Position numbers and translations under genes: made by a program. The notes below the pieces were generated by a model. The model worked only from the letters and a program-made list of their open reading frames with translations. It had not been told where the DNA came from and made no database searches. DNA of 11,792 bases from assembly GCA_937950565.1 (NCBI GenBank), contig CALFCS010000123.1:1-11792 (forward strand), written 5' to 3'. This document shows positions 1-6,596 of this stretch, piece by piece (the first letter of the stretch is position 1; every line of letters starts with the position of its first letter). Origin of the DNA: an uncultured Lachnospiraceae bacterium (GTDB lineage Bacteria > Bacillota > Clostridia > Lachnospirales > Lachnospiraceae).

Positions 1-2836
1 CTGCTTCATATGCTGCCCAGCTGTCTGCTGTGTATGCATCTGCATCTGTCTTCGCTGCATCGACTGCTGCCTGAAGGGCTGTCTTATCTACAACTGGTAC
101 AGGCTCTTCTACCTTCTTGCCATAAACTTCCCACTCACCAATACCAACGCCTGTTGCACCACTACCGTTACGTTCAATCGTCAGACGAACCTGACTTGCC
201 TTGATTGGTGTATCTAAAGCAACCTCATTCCAATAACGATTTGCATTATTTATTGCTGTTGCCGGATCTGTGCTAACTTCTGTCTCTGTACCATAAGCAA
301 CGCCTACATCTGCTGCTTTTGTCCATTCTCCGCTCTCAGTGTCAAGATATTCCAAAACACAAGATGCCGGGAACTGTACTCCACCGTTATCTGACCACCA
401 CATTACACGCATGCTGGAAATTTCATATACATCTTCTCCCCAGCTATATGTCACGTGAGTCGGATATTCCAAACTTCCATCACCTTTCCATGTGTTCCAG
501 GAAGTACTTGCTGAAGTCCAATCATTATATTGTGCAAGCTCGCCGTTATTTACATTCGTAACCGGTGTATTTTCATGTTCTGCACTTGCAGTGGCCTTTA
601 ATGCAATATTCTCAACTACCGGTGCCGGCTCTTCTTTTTTCAATGCTGCGATTGCATCTGTAATTGCTGTTGTTGCTGCATCTACTGCTGCCTGGTCTGC
701 ATCCTCTGCAAGAGCTTTTGCTGCATCTACTGCATCTGCAAGAACCTTCCAGCTGTCTGCTGTGTAATCTGCTTCTACCTTTGTTGCTGCATCTGCAAGA
801 GCTGCATCAAGAGCTGTTCTATCTACAGCCGGTTCTTCTGCTTCCACCAATGCTGCGATTGCATCTGTAAGAGCTGTTGCTGCCGCATCAACTTCACTCT
901 GCTTTGCATCTTCCGCTACTGCTTTAGCTGCATCCAGAGCTGCCTTAAATTCTGCCCAGCTTTCCGGTGTATAAGCTGCTTCCTCTTTTGCCTCTGCGTC
1001 TGCGATTGCTGCATCAAGAGCTGTTCTGTCAGTTGTTAATCCATCAATTGCATCATTAAGAGCTGCTGTCGCATCATCAACTTCTGTCTGTGTTGCATCT
1101 GCCTTAGCATCTGCTGCATTCGCTGCTTCTAATGCTGTCTGAAGGGCTGCCCAGCTATCTTTAGAATAATCAGCTTCTGCTTTCTCACCTGCTGCTGCGA
1201 TTGCTGCTTCGAGTGCTGTCTTATCAGTTCTTACACTGATTGAGAAGTTGTCCATGTAACCATCGGAATATTCACCTGCACCCCAAGTTGCTTTTCCAAG
1301 GTAAATCACACTTGCATCTCCAAGAATCTCTGTAAGAGCAAATGGATTTGCCACACTGCCAATTTTTACTCCATCAACATAAAGAATAATAGATGTTTCA
1401 CTATAGATAACATCAATATGAGTCCATATATCAGCTGCAATATCACCTTCAACACTTGGCTGTCTTGGACCCGCATTATATCTCTGTGCAGTTACCTTAT
1501 GCTTTGCATCTGTAATAACACCAAGATAATGCTCTTGCAGGTATTTCTGCTCGTCTGTATTCGGAGCTGTAAAGAACGGCCAGTCTGAAGCAGTACCTGA
1601 TGTCTTCCAGTCAAAGGATACTTTTATATCCTTCACACCTGTTAACAGGCTGGAATCATCTTCTTTTACTACACTCAAAAATTCAGAATTAGCTTTTTCA
1701 AGCTGTAATACTTTTCTATCTCCATCAGTTGCAAGCATATCTGCAATTGTTCCATTTCCAACAACTGCTTTTGCACCAGCGCCAGAGAATCCTGTTGCTT
1801 CATCATCAAATGTAAAGTCTGCAATCTTATTTGCATATACAGGCAACGGGTCTGCCAAGTCAACAACAAATGAAATTGTATCACTTGCGAGCTCATCTGC
1901 ACCATTCATAACAGCAGCTTTAATCTCTACTTTGCCCTCTCCAACAAATGAAACTGTTCCATCCACATTTACAGTGGCAATCTTTTCATCAGAAGAGGAC
2001 CATGCAACCGTCGCACCTTCCGGTACACCTGCATACTCGTAAGCCAACTCTGCTGTATCTCCAACTGTTTTATTTGTAGCGTTGTCGCCTAAAACAGCAA
2101 TTACCGGACTCTCTGTGTAAAGATATTTTGCTTCAATAGCAGATACTGCCTCATTGTAAATCTTTACATCATCGTATTTACAATTTGCATTACCATCCCA
2201 TGGATTAATTCCAAGATACATCTTACTTGCCGCATCCGTATAAGCTATTTCACTTACAGTCTGAACACAATCCTGCACACCATTACGGTAAATGGTTGCC
2301 TGATTACCAGTTACAGAAATTGTATACTGCTGCCACTCATTCTTCGTTCTGGTATAACCAACCATATTGTTATTTGAGTTGTTAATTGCACTCCAAATAC
2401 CATTACCGGCGAGAGATACCCAGTTGTCATTATTTCCTGTCGCACTCAAACCCCAGTTAATCACTGAATCTGCCCATCCCATATCTGCCTGCGGATTTGC
2501 CCAGAAAGAAATCGTATAATCAGAAGTTCTCCCCTCTGTAGGCAGGTTCAGATCCAAACCATATGCGCCATTTAAATATACACACTGTCCTGTTCCGTCT
2601 CTTCCAGTATCATATACAATATCACCTGTATAATCTGAAGCCAGGTGATTCTGTTTTGCTACAGCTGTTGCTGCTCCATTAGCTTCTTCCAGAGTGCCGT
2701 CAAAATTATACTCCCATGCGGGTGTTAATATTGACTCTGCCGCCTTAGAAACTAATGCTGTCGCCGGAATAGAAGTTACCACAAATGCTGCTGAAAGCAA
2801 AATGGATAATCCTTTCCGGAAAAAGTTTCTTTTCAT
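1..2836 (-). CDS. Secreted multidomain LamG / Ig-like / FIVAR / discoidin-like surface protein, N-terminal part
   Basis: This gene is open at the left edge, so only its first 945 residues are seen. The ATG at 2836-2834 follows AGGAGG with a 7-nt spacer. Residues 1 to about 33 form a signal peptide (MKRNFFRKG, a hydrophobic stretch, then a VSKA-A type cleavage site). By eye the mature part runs: LamG-like jellyroll (about 35-238, with SFWANPQ and the MYLGINPWDG strand); Big_2-type Ig domain (about 240-328, with SSDEKIATVNVDGTVSF); second LamG-like domain (about 333-536); three FIVAR helical repeats (about 537-602, 603-670, 672-737, each with a T-x-x-SW core); discoidin/CBM32-like domain (about 740-903, ending in GIGEWEVYGKK); and the start of a fourth FIVAR at the edge. 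Such modules bind glycans or act as spacers in large cell-surface glycosidases and adhesins of gut Clostridia. No catalytic domain is visible; one may lie beyond the edge. The product is exported, but its substrate is unknown. Confidence 0.9.
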   Translation of the reverse strand, partial: MKRNFFRKGLSILLSAAFVVTSIPATALVSKAAESILTPAWEYNFDGTLEEANGAATAVAKQNHLASDYTGDIVYDTGRDGTGQCVYLNGAYGLDLNLPTEGRTSDYTISFWANPQADMGWADSVINWGLSATGNNDNWVSLAGNGIWSAINNSNNNMVGYTRTKNEWQQYTISVTGNQATIYRNGVQDCVQTVSEIAYTDAASKMYLGINPWDGNANCKYDDVKIYNEAVSAIEAKYLYTESPVIAVLGDNATNKTVGDTAELAYEYAGVPEGATVAWSSSDEKIATVNVDGTVSFVGEGKVEIKAAVMNGADELASDTISFVVDLADPLPVYANKIADFTFDDEATGFSGAGAKAVVGNGTIADMLATDGDRKVLQLEKANSEFLSVVKEDDSSLLTGVKDIKVSFDWKTSGTASDWPFFTAPNTDEQKYLQEHYLGVITDAKHKVTAQRYNAGPRQPSVEGDIAADIWTHIDVIYSETSIILYVDGVKIGSVANPFALTEILGDASVIYLGKATWGAGEYSDGYMDNFSISVRTDKTALEAAIAAAGEKAEADYSKDSWAALQTALEAANAADAKADATQTEVDDATAALNDAIDGLTTDRTALDAAIADAEAKEEAAYTPESWAEFKAALDAAKAVAEDAKQSEVDAAATALTDAIAALVEAEEPAVDRTALDAALADAATKVEADYTADSWKVLADAVDAAKALAEDADQAAVDAATTAITDAIAALKKEEPAPVVENIALKATASAEHENTPVTNVNNGELAQYNDWTSASTSWNTWKGDGSLEYPTHVTYSWGEDVYEISSMRVMWWSDNGGVQFPASCVLEYLDTESGEWTKAADVGVAYGTETEVSTDPATAINNANRYWNEVALDTPIKASQVRLTIERNGSGATGVGIGEWEVYGKKVEEPVPVVDKTALQAAVDAAKTDADAYTADSWAAYEA

Positions 2837-3015
2837 CTTACATCCTCCTTTTTTATTATTGCTTTTTTGACATAATTTGACAAATATAACTGCCCTCCTT
2901 TATTTTGTACTTGTCAAATATATGTACACTATATCATTTTTAACAAAAAATCTCTACCATTTTTAAATATTTTATTAAAATTTACAATTTAGCCATATTC
3001 CATTGGTATTATGCT

Positions 3016-3027
3016 TGCATGAATGCA
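3016..3027. other. Small inverted repeat TGCAT-GA-ATGCA, possible operator
   Basis: A perfect 5-bp inverted repeat with a 2-bp centre lies in the intergenic DNA that originally separated the two divergent genes. It is present again at 5177-5188 in the other copy of the 201-bp repeat. It could be a dimeric regulator site, but no regulator gene is in the window, and a 5-bp arm can arise by chance. Confidence 0.25.
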
Positions 3028-3063
3028 TAAGTTCCTTTCCAACACTTGTCCAATAAAATTCTG

Positions 3064-3092
3064 TTGACTTTCTTTCCAGTGACAATTATAAT
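3064..3092 (+). promoter_or_regulatory. Duplicate promoter pointing into the IS
   Basis: TTGACT (3064-3069), a 17-bp spacer and TATAAT (3087-3092) make a near-consensus sigma-A promoter. It is the copy of the rpn promoter carried in the left repeat. The IS starts at the base after the -10 box, so transcription from here would enter the IS and run antisense to the 3' end of the transposase gene. The hairpin at 3120-3161 may stop it. Confidence 0.7.
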
Positions 3093-3098
3093 CCTGTT

Positions 3099-3110
3099 TT
3101 TGACAGTTGA
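3099..3110 (+). repeat. Left terminal inverted repeat of the IS
   Basis: TTTGACAGTTGA reads inward from the left end. Its exact reverse complement is at the right end (5036-5047). The positions, 6 and 5 bases inside the ends set by the flanking duplication, fit transposase recognition sites. Confidence 0.8.
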
Positions 3111-3119
3111 GAAGATTAA

Positions 3120-3161
3120 AACATCTCGCAAATCCAGTGTTTATACTGGATGCGAGGTGTT
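3120..3161 (-). terminator. Terminator hairpin of the transposase gene
   Basis: Arms AACATCTCGCA...TCCAGT and ACTGGA...TGCGAGGTGTT form a long stem around a short loop, 26 bases past the transposase stop codon. On the minus strand the hairpin is followed by TTTTAATC. On the plus strand it is followed by TTTTGCCC, so it may also stop transcription entering from the flanking promoter at 3064-3092. Confidence 0.7.
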
Positions 3162-3187
3162 TTGCCCTCGTTTTGAAGTATGGTATT

Positions 3188-4915
3188 TTATTTTCTTCCT
3201 TTACTTTTTTTCTGAATTGTTTTCATCTGGCTTTTTGTAATAAATTGAAAGTCTGTTTCAAATCCGCATGCTTCATGTAAGGCATCTGTTAGTTTGTCCC
3301 GTGTGTAAAGTGGCATAAATCCTTGTTCCTGCACATCAGCAAAATTCATAGTTTTCAGTTTGTCCAGGATTGTTTCACAGGTATAGGCACTTCCTAAACT
3401 CTTTTCTAGATAACGATAGATTACTAATGCAAGAAAACAGATTAAGAAATGTGCTTTGATACGTACATCATCATGAAGAAATACAGGTCTTGCTTCAAAA
3501 TCTGTTTTCATGATACGGAAGCATTCTTCGATTTCCCATCGTCCTTCGCTTACTTTCAAAATATCTTTTACATCATCGTCAAGCAAATCCGTAGTTACAG
3601 CATACATTCCATCATAGAGTGCCTCATTTTCAATCTTATCCGTATCCAGATAGCTTTCGATTTTGGCAACCTCACCATCTTCTGTAACGGCAGTTTTACT
3701 TATAAATCTTGCTGGATCATTTGGATTTCTACGTTCTTTTTTTATCTTTCCGGAGCTGAGCATCTTTTCAGCACGTTCCACCTGAGCATCACGTATTGCT
3801 TTCTGATATTTTGCATATTTAGGGGAGTACGTGACAATCAGACGTTGGTGGAGTGTATGCGGGGTATATGGTTCATCCTTATAGTATAATCCCGCATCAT
3901 CTTCCGGAAGCTTAGAAAGATCTACCGGAGAATCATCGGAAACACGTTTGAAATCAGCTTTATCCAGTGCCCATTTCCTATCATCTTTATTTAACTTTTT
4001 GATAGACTGGGTAACAATAAAAGCCCTCTCACCTGCATGGTTTATTCTTTTGATGGCTTCTGAACCAAGTCCAGCGTCACTACAGTAAATAAATTTTGTG
4101 CAGCCAAAGTCCTGAAGGACTTTTTCTTCTAGTGGTTTTAGCGAGGTCTGCTCATTAGCATTTCCTGGGAAAAGTGAAAAAGCAAGAGGGATTCCGTCTC
4201 CATCCATAAACATCCCCATTTGGATGATTGGATTTGGACGATGTTCTTTTCCTTTTCCGTATTTTCTATTCTTATCTTCCTGCTCAATTTCAAAGAAATA
4301 ATTTGTACAATCATAATAAAGTATCTTATCATTTCGCTTTCCAAGAAGATGACTGTTTTTATACACTTCTGATTGGATAAGGTCACATTCGTTTCCTAAC
4401 ACATCAAGAGCACGATATACATCATGCAGCTGGTAAGAAGGTTTTTCCAGAAATTCAGAGGCTGTCTTAAAAGAAGAACGTTTGCTGGCCGGTTCCAAGA
4501 TCCTTGCATAGATCAGATCGGACAGGATGGCATTGATATCATACTTGAATTTATATTTATCCCGGAGCTTTCGGCAAGTCTTATCAAGCTGGAGACGATA
4601 GTAAAAGGCTTGTGGAAAAAGATATCCTCCGCGGTAGAAGACCTGCTGGTCATAATCCAGCTTGTGGTCAGAGTGAAAGGTTATCTGAACTGACTTAGCC
4701 TGCTGTTCTTTTTTGTATTTAAGTGTTTCTAGTTTTGCTTCTTCTCTTGCCCATTTCATGACATCGTCGCGGGTAGGCCCGTGTTCTGGAAGAAGTTCTT
4801 TCAGGGTTCCAAGTTTCCGAATAATAACAGAAGTGCTGACGCCTTTGTTATTGACGTAACCCTTCGTAATATAAAATGATTCCGAATTTTTTGATTTTGA
4901 CGTGGTAACTCTCAT
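3188..4915 (-). CDS. IS1634-type DDE transposase
   Basis: 575 residues, full length for this group of IS4-related transposases. It catalyses cut-and-paste movement of the surrounding element. The likely RNase H-fold catalytic triad is D202 in ILYYDCTNYFFE, D280 in FIYCSDAGLGS and E463 in the signature R459-x3-E463-x6-K470 (GRWEIEECFRIMK). The Tyr usually found before the Arg in the YREK motif of IS4 elements is replaced (Ser456). A long insertion rich in charged residues (about 305-435) separates the second Asp from the Glu. The C-terminus is Lys-rich. The ATG at 4915 follows GGAGGG with a 7-nt spacer, and a promoter lies just upstream inside the element. No frameshift or stop is seen, so the enzyme is probably functional. 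Assignment to IS1634 rests on recognised sequence character and on the long flanking duplication typical of that group. Confidence 0.93.
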   Translation of the reverse strand: MRVTTSKSKNSESFYITKGYVNNKGVSTSVIIRKLGTLKELLPEHGPTRDDVMKWAREEAKLETLKYKKEQQAKSVQITFHSDHKLDYDQQVFYRGGYLFPQAFYYRLQLDKTCRKLRDKYKFKYDINAILSDLIYARILEPASKRSSFKTASEFLEKPSYQLHDVYRALDVLGNECDLIQSEVYKNSHLLGKRNDKILYYDCTNYFFEIEQEDKNRKYGKGKEHRPNPIIQMGMFMDGDGIPLAFSLFPGNANEQTSLKPLEEKVLQDFGCTKFIYCSDAGLGSEAIKRINHAGERAFIVTQSIKKLNKDDRKWALDKADFKRVSDDSPVDLSKLPEDDAGLYYKDEPYTPHTLHQRLIVTYSPKYAKYQKAIRDAQVERAEKMLSSGKIKKERRNPNDPARFISKTAVTEDGEVAKIESYLDTDKIENEALYDGMYAVTTDLLDDDVKDILKVSEGRWEIEECFRIMKTDFEARPVFLHDDVRIKAHFLICFLALVIYRYLEKSLGSAYTCETILDKLKTMNFADVQEQGFMPLYTRDKLTDALHEACGFETDFQFITKSQMKTIQKKSKGRK

Positions 4916-4936
4916 ATAAAATCCCTCCCAATCCTT

Positions 4937-4965
4937 ATTTTATCATATATTGCTATAAAATACAA
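4937..4965 (-). promoter_or_regulatory. Transposase promoter
   Basis: On the minus strand, TTGTAT (4965-4960), a 17-bp spacer and TAAAAT (4942-4937) precede the transposase start by about 20 bases. Spacing is ideal and the -10 box is close to consensus. The resulting untranslated leader would be short, just enough to carry the GGAGGG site. Confidence 0.6.
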
Positions 4966-4990
4966 TACTATAAAACAATAAATTTGACAC

Positions 4991-5030
4991 AAAAAAAGCA
5001 GGTTTTATGCGACCTGCGAGTACTTTTTTT
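4991..5030. terminator. Hairpin at the right end of the IS, likely bidirectional terminator
   Basis: GCAGGT (4998-5003) pairs with ACCTGC (5011-5016 region), bordered by a run of A on the left and of T on the right that extend the stem. On either strand this reads as stem plus T-run. Its place between the element's end and the transposase promoter suits a shield against transcription coming from outside, a common device in insertion sequences. Confidence 0.55.
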
Positions 5031-5035
5031 AATAT

Positions 5036-5047
5036 TCAACTGTCAAA
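5036..5047 (-). repeat. Right terminal inverted repeat of the IS
   Basis: TCAACTGTCAAA is the exact reverse complement of 3099-3110. Together the two mark the element's ends. Confidence 0.8.
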
Positions 5048-5052
5048 CTCCC

Positions 5053-5253
5053 GCCCTCCTTTATTTTGTACTTGTCAAATATATGTACACTATATCATTT
5101 TTAACAAAAAATCTCTACCATTTTTAAATATTTTATTAAAATTTACAATTTAGCCATATTCCATTGGTATTATGCTTGCATGAATGCATAAGTTCCTTTC
5201 CAACACTTGTCCAATAAAATTCTGTTGACTTTCTTTCCAGTGACAATTATAAT
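5053..5253. repeat. 201-bp direct repeat, right copy (long target-site duplication)
   Basis: Identical on reading to 2892-3092. It begins directly after the right end of the IS and ends with the -10 box of the rpn promoter, so the rpn locus keeps its own promoter despite the insertion. It also contains a second copy of the upstream DNA of the secreted-protein gene, now cut off from that gene by the IS. Confidence 0.9.
5225..5253 (+). promoter_or_regulatory. Promoter of the rpn locus
   Basis: TTGACT (5225-5230), a 17-bp spacer and TATAAT (5248-5253). Initiation near 5260 would give a leader of about 160 nt before the first rpn gene, containing the hairpins at 5289-5376. The duplicated rpn unit begins only at 5275, so this promoter was not copied with it. 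The second rpn gene has no comparable promoter and probably depends on this one. Confidence 0.75.
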
Positions 5254-5274
5254 AACTTCACAGCTATCGTAAAT

Positions 5275-5404
5275 ATATACGTCAGCTTATATTTCGAAGG
5301 CATTCCTGCCTTTAAATATTCTTGCCTCACGGCATCTCATTTTCGGCGCCCGTTTCAAGAGCAGTCACTCAATGAGAAAATGTAACTAATAACCCAACAC
5401 ACAT
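5275..5404 (+). promoter_or_regulatory. Structured 5' leader of rpn copy 1
   Basis: This transcribed leader has three possible stem-loops. A (5289-5319): ATATTT, a bulged C, GAAGGCA, loop TTCC, TGCCTTT, AAATAT. B (5323-5334): TGCC-TCAC-GGCA. C (5336-5376): CTCATT closing with AATGAG around an inner GC-rich segment. The leader ends just before AAGGAG at 5405-5410. A near-identical leader precedes copy 2. Of the four base differences found, one changes a G-U pair in stem A to G-C, one lies in loop B, one lies outside the stems and one affects an inner pairing of C. I do not recognise it as a known riboswitch. It may control translation or mark the end of a mobile unit. Confidence 0.5.
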
Positions 5405-5420
5405 AAGGAGATTTTTGCCT

Positions 5421-6437
5421 ATGACTAACAACTTACAAAAGCTTTTCCCAATGATTCGGAGCCGGGATGAAGTGCTTCAAGATATTTGGGAAAACAAAAA
5501 ATCAACAAAAACCTTCAACCAATGGAATGAAGAGCAACAAGAAGAATTTCTGGATTGCTGCACCGGGGTGAAGGGGATGAAACTCCTCTATGATTCTTTT
5601 TTCAAGGAAATCATGAATCCAGAGAATGTACCCGAACGTCTGGAGGAAGTCTTATCCCTCCTTCTGAAGCAAAAAGTGAAAATTCTGAAAGTCCTTCCCA
5701 ATGATTCCACTCGTATTGCTGACGAAAACTCTCTGCTCATTATGGATATCGTAGTGGAGTTCACCGACGGCAGCATAGCGAATGTCGAAATGCAGAAAAT
5801 CAGCTATGCCTTCCCTGGTCAGCGTGGCGCCTGTTATTCTGCCGACCTGCTGCTCCGCCAGTATAAAAGACTAAAAAGTAAGAAAAAGAAGAAATTCAGT
5901 TACCGGGATATTAAAAAGGTCTACACCATCGTATTTTTCGAGACAAGCTCCAAAGAATTTCATCGCTTTCCAAATGACTACATTCACTATTTTTGTCCAA
6001 CCTCAGACACCGGATTAAAGCTTAATCTTCTGCAGGAATTTTTCTTTATTCCGCTTGACATCTTCCGGAATATTCGTCAAAATAAAGGCATAAGTAACCG
6101 GTTGGAGGCATGGCTTACATTCCTGGGGGAAGACGATCCGGAAGAGATTATAAAACTGCTCGAAGTGTATCCGGATTTCAAGGAATTGTATCAGGATGTG
6201 TACAGAATGTGCCGGAATACAGAGAAGGTGATGGAGATGTTTTCAGAAGAATTAAAGATACTGGATCAGAATACGGTAGCATATATGGTTGATGAAATGC
6301 AAAATGAAATTGACGGCTTGAAAAAGCAGATGGCTGAATACCAAAAAGTAATGGCTGAATACCAAAAAGTGATGGCTGAAAAAGATGCCGAAATCGCTTC
6401 CCTGCAAAGGCTTCTCACTGAAGCTTCCGCAAAATAA
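5421..6437 (+). CDS. Rpn-family PD-(D/E)XK nuclease / putative transposase, copy 1
   Basis: 338 residues. The ATG at 5421 is chosen, 10 nt after AAGGAG; an in-frame TTG at 5415 would sit only 4 nt from it. Residues about 55-200 carry the nuclease fold: the YDSFFKEIM entry helix (57-65), D109 in LIMDIVVEF, and E123-x-Q125 in ANVEMQ, which replaces E-x-K as is usual in this family. The family (Rpn, PDDEXK_2) includes E. coli proteins with DNA endonuclease activity that promote RecA-independent recombination and can act as toxic antiphage effectors. A basic stretch (KSKKKKK) follows the core. The C-terminus (about 294-338) is a predicted coiled helix with two heptads of the type AEYQKVM, then AEKDAEIASLQRLL. 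The gene is driven by the promoter at 5225-5253 and probably co-transcribed with copy 2. Nuclease activity and role are inferred. Confidence 0.9.
   Translation: MTNNLQKLFPMIRSRDEVLQDIWENKKSTKTFNQWNEEQQEEFLDCCTGVKGMKLLYDSFFKEIMNPENVPERLEEVLSLLLKQKVKILKVLPNDSTRIADENSLLIMDIVVEFTDGSIANVEMQKISYAFPGQRGACYSADLLLRQYKRLKSKKKKKFSYRDIKKVYTIVFFETSSKEFHRFPNDYIHYFCPTSDTGLKLNLLQEFFFIPLDIFRNIRQNKGISNRLEAWLTFLGEDDPEEIIKLLEVYPDFKELYQDVYRMCRNTEKVMEMFSEELKILDQNTVAYMVDEMQNEIDGLKKQMAEYQKVMAEYQKVMAEKDAEIASLQRLLTEASAK
6237..6437 (+). CDS. Possible internal gene: C-terminal RpnS-like protein of copy 1 (66 aa)
   Basis: An in-frame ATG (residue 273 of the full protein, MFSEELKIL) lies 8 nt after AGAAGG (6223-6228). 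A separate product would consist of the helical C-terminus with its heptads. In E. coli, Rpn genes make a small C-terminal protein from an internal start, and it binds and blocks the full-length toxin. Here only the start signal and the layout support this. A second ATG 6 nt upstream (6231) is also possible but is too close to the AGAAGG. Confidence 0.3.
   Translation: MFSEELKILDQNTVAYMVDEMQNEIDGLKKQMAEYQKVMAEYQKVMAEKDAEIASLQRLLTEASAK
6333..6374 (+). repeat. Two 21-bp heptad repeats in rpn copy 1
   Basis: Two consecutive units encode AEYQKVM (residues 305-318), differing in one base (GTA/GTG). They continue into AEKDAEI. Rpn copy 2 has six units at the same place. Confidence 0.85.
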
Positions 6438-6450
6438 CAATCTTTGTTCG

Positions 6451-6580
6451 ATATACATCAGCTTATATTTCGAAGGCATTCCTGCCTTCAAATATTCTTG
6501 CCTCATGGCATCTCATTTTCGGCGCTCGTTTCAAGAGCAGTCACTCAATGAGAAAATGTAACTAATAACCCAACACACAT
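6451..6580 (+). promoter_or_regulatory. Structured leader of rpn copy 2
   Basis: This is the second copy of the hairpin leader, 14 nt after the stop of rpn copy 1. Stem A is fully Watson-Crick here (GAAGGCA-TTCC-TGCCTTC inside ATATTT/AAATAT), and the inner GCTC/GAGC pairing of stem C is intact. No -35/-10 pair is evident, so it probably acts as an intercistronic element in a two-gene transcript. Confidence 0.5.
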
Positions 6581-6596
6581 AAGGAGATTTTTGCCT

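Larger units (their letters stand above)
2892..3092. repeat. 201-bp direct repeat, left copy (long target-site duplication of the IS)
   Basis: Bases 2892-3092 match 5053-5253 with no difference found on reading, at a constant offset of 2161. The match starts at GCCCTCC and stops at TTATAAT, exactly where the transposase-bearing segment begins. IS1634 of Mycoplasma mycoides and IS1549 of Mycobacterium smegmatis are known for making long, variable-length target duplications, and the transposase here belongs to that group. I infer that this is target DNA copied during insertion. It also forms most of the upstream region of the secreted-protein gene on the minus strand. Confidence 0.9.
3093..5052 (-). 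mobile_element. IS1634-type insertion sequence, complete (about 1960 bp)
   Basis: The element is the segment between the two 201-bp repeats. It has one large gene, an intact transposase on the minus strand, with a promoter, ribosome binding site and terminator-like hairpin. Near the tips lies a perfect 12-bp inverted repeat, TTTGACAGTTGA, at 3099-3110 and, inverted, at 5036-5047. The outer 5-6 bases at each tip match poorly, so the true ends are uncertain by a few bases. Intact coding capacity and seemingly identical flanking repeats suggest a recent insertion. Confidence 0.88.

Noticed and set aside
492..870. Plus-strand open frames opposite the FIVAR region
   Set aside because: They are shadows of Ala-rich repeat coding on the minus strand, have no ribosome binding sites and give low-complexity proteins.
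2837..2940. Promoter for the secreted-protein gene: TTGTCA-17-AATAAT close to the start, or TTGTTA-17-ATATAT further up
   Set aside because: The first would place the transcript start in the ribosome binding site. The second has a poor -10 box. The promoter must lie in about 2860-3090 on the minus strand, but I cannot fix it.
3449..3889. 146-aa plus-strand open frame inside the transposase gene
   Set aside because: It is antisense to a clearly conserved transposase, its composition is unlike a real protein, and no ribosome binding site is seen.
5415..5420. TTG start two codons upstream of the rpn ATG (and at 6591 for copy 2)
   Set aside because: It would be only 4 nt from AAGGAG and is a weaker codon; the ATG at 5421/6597 has workable spacing.
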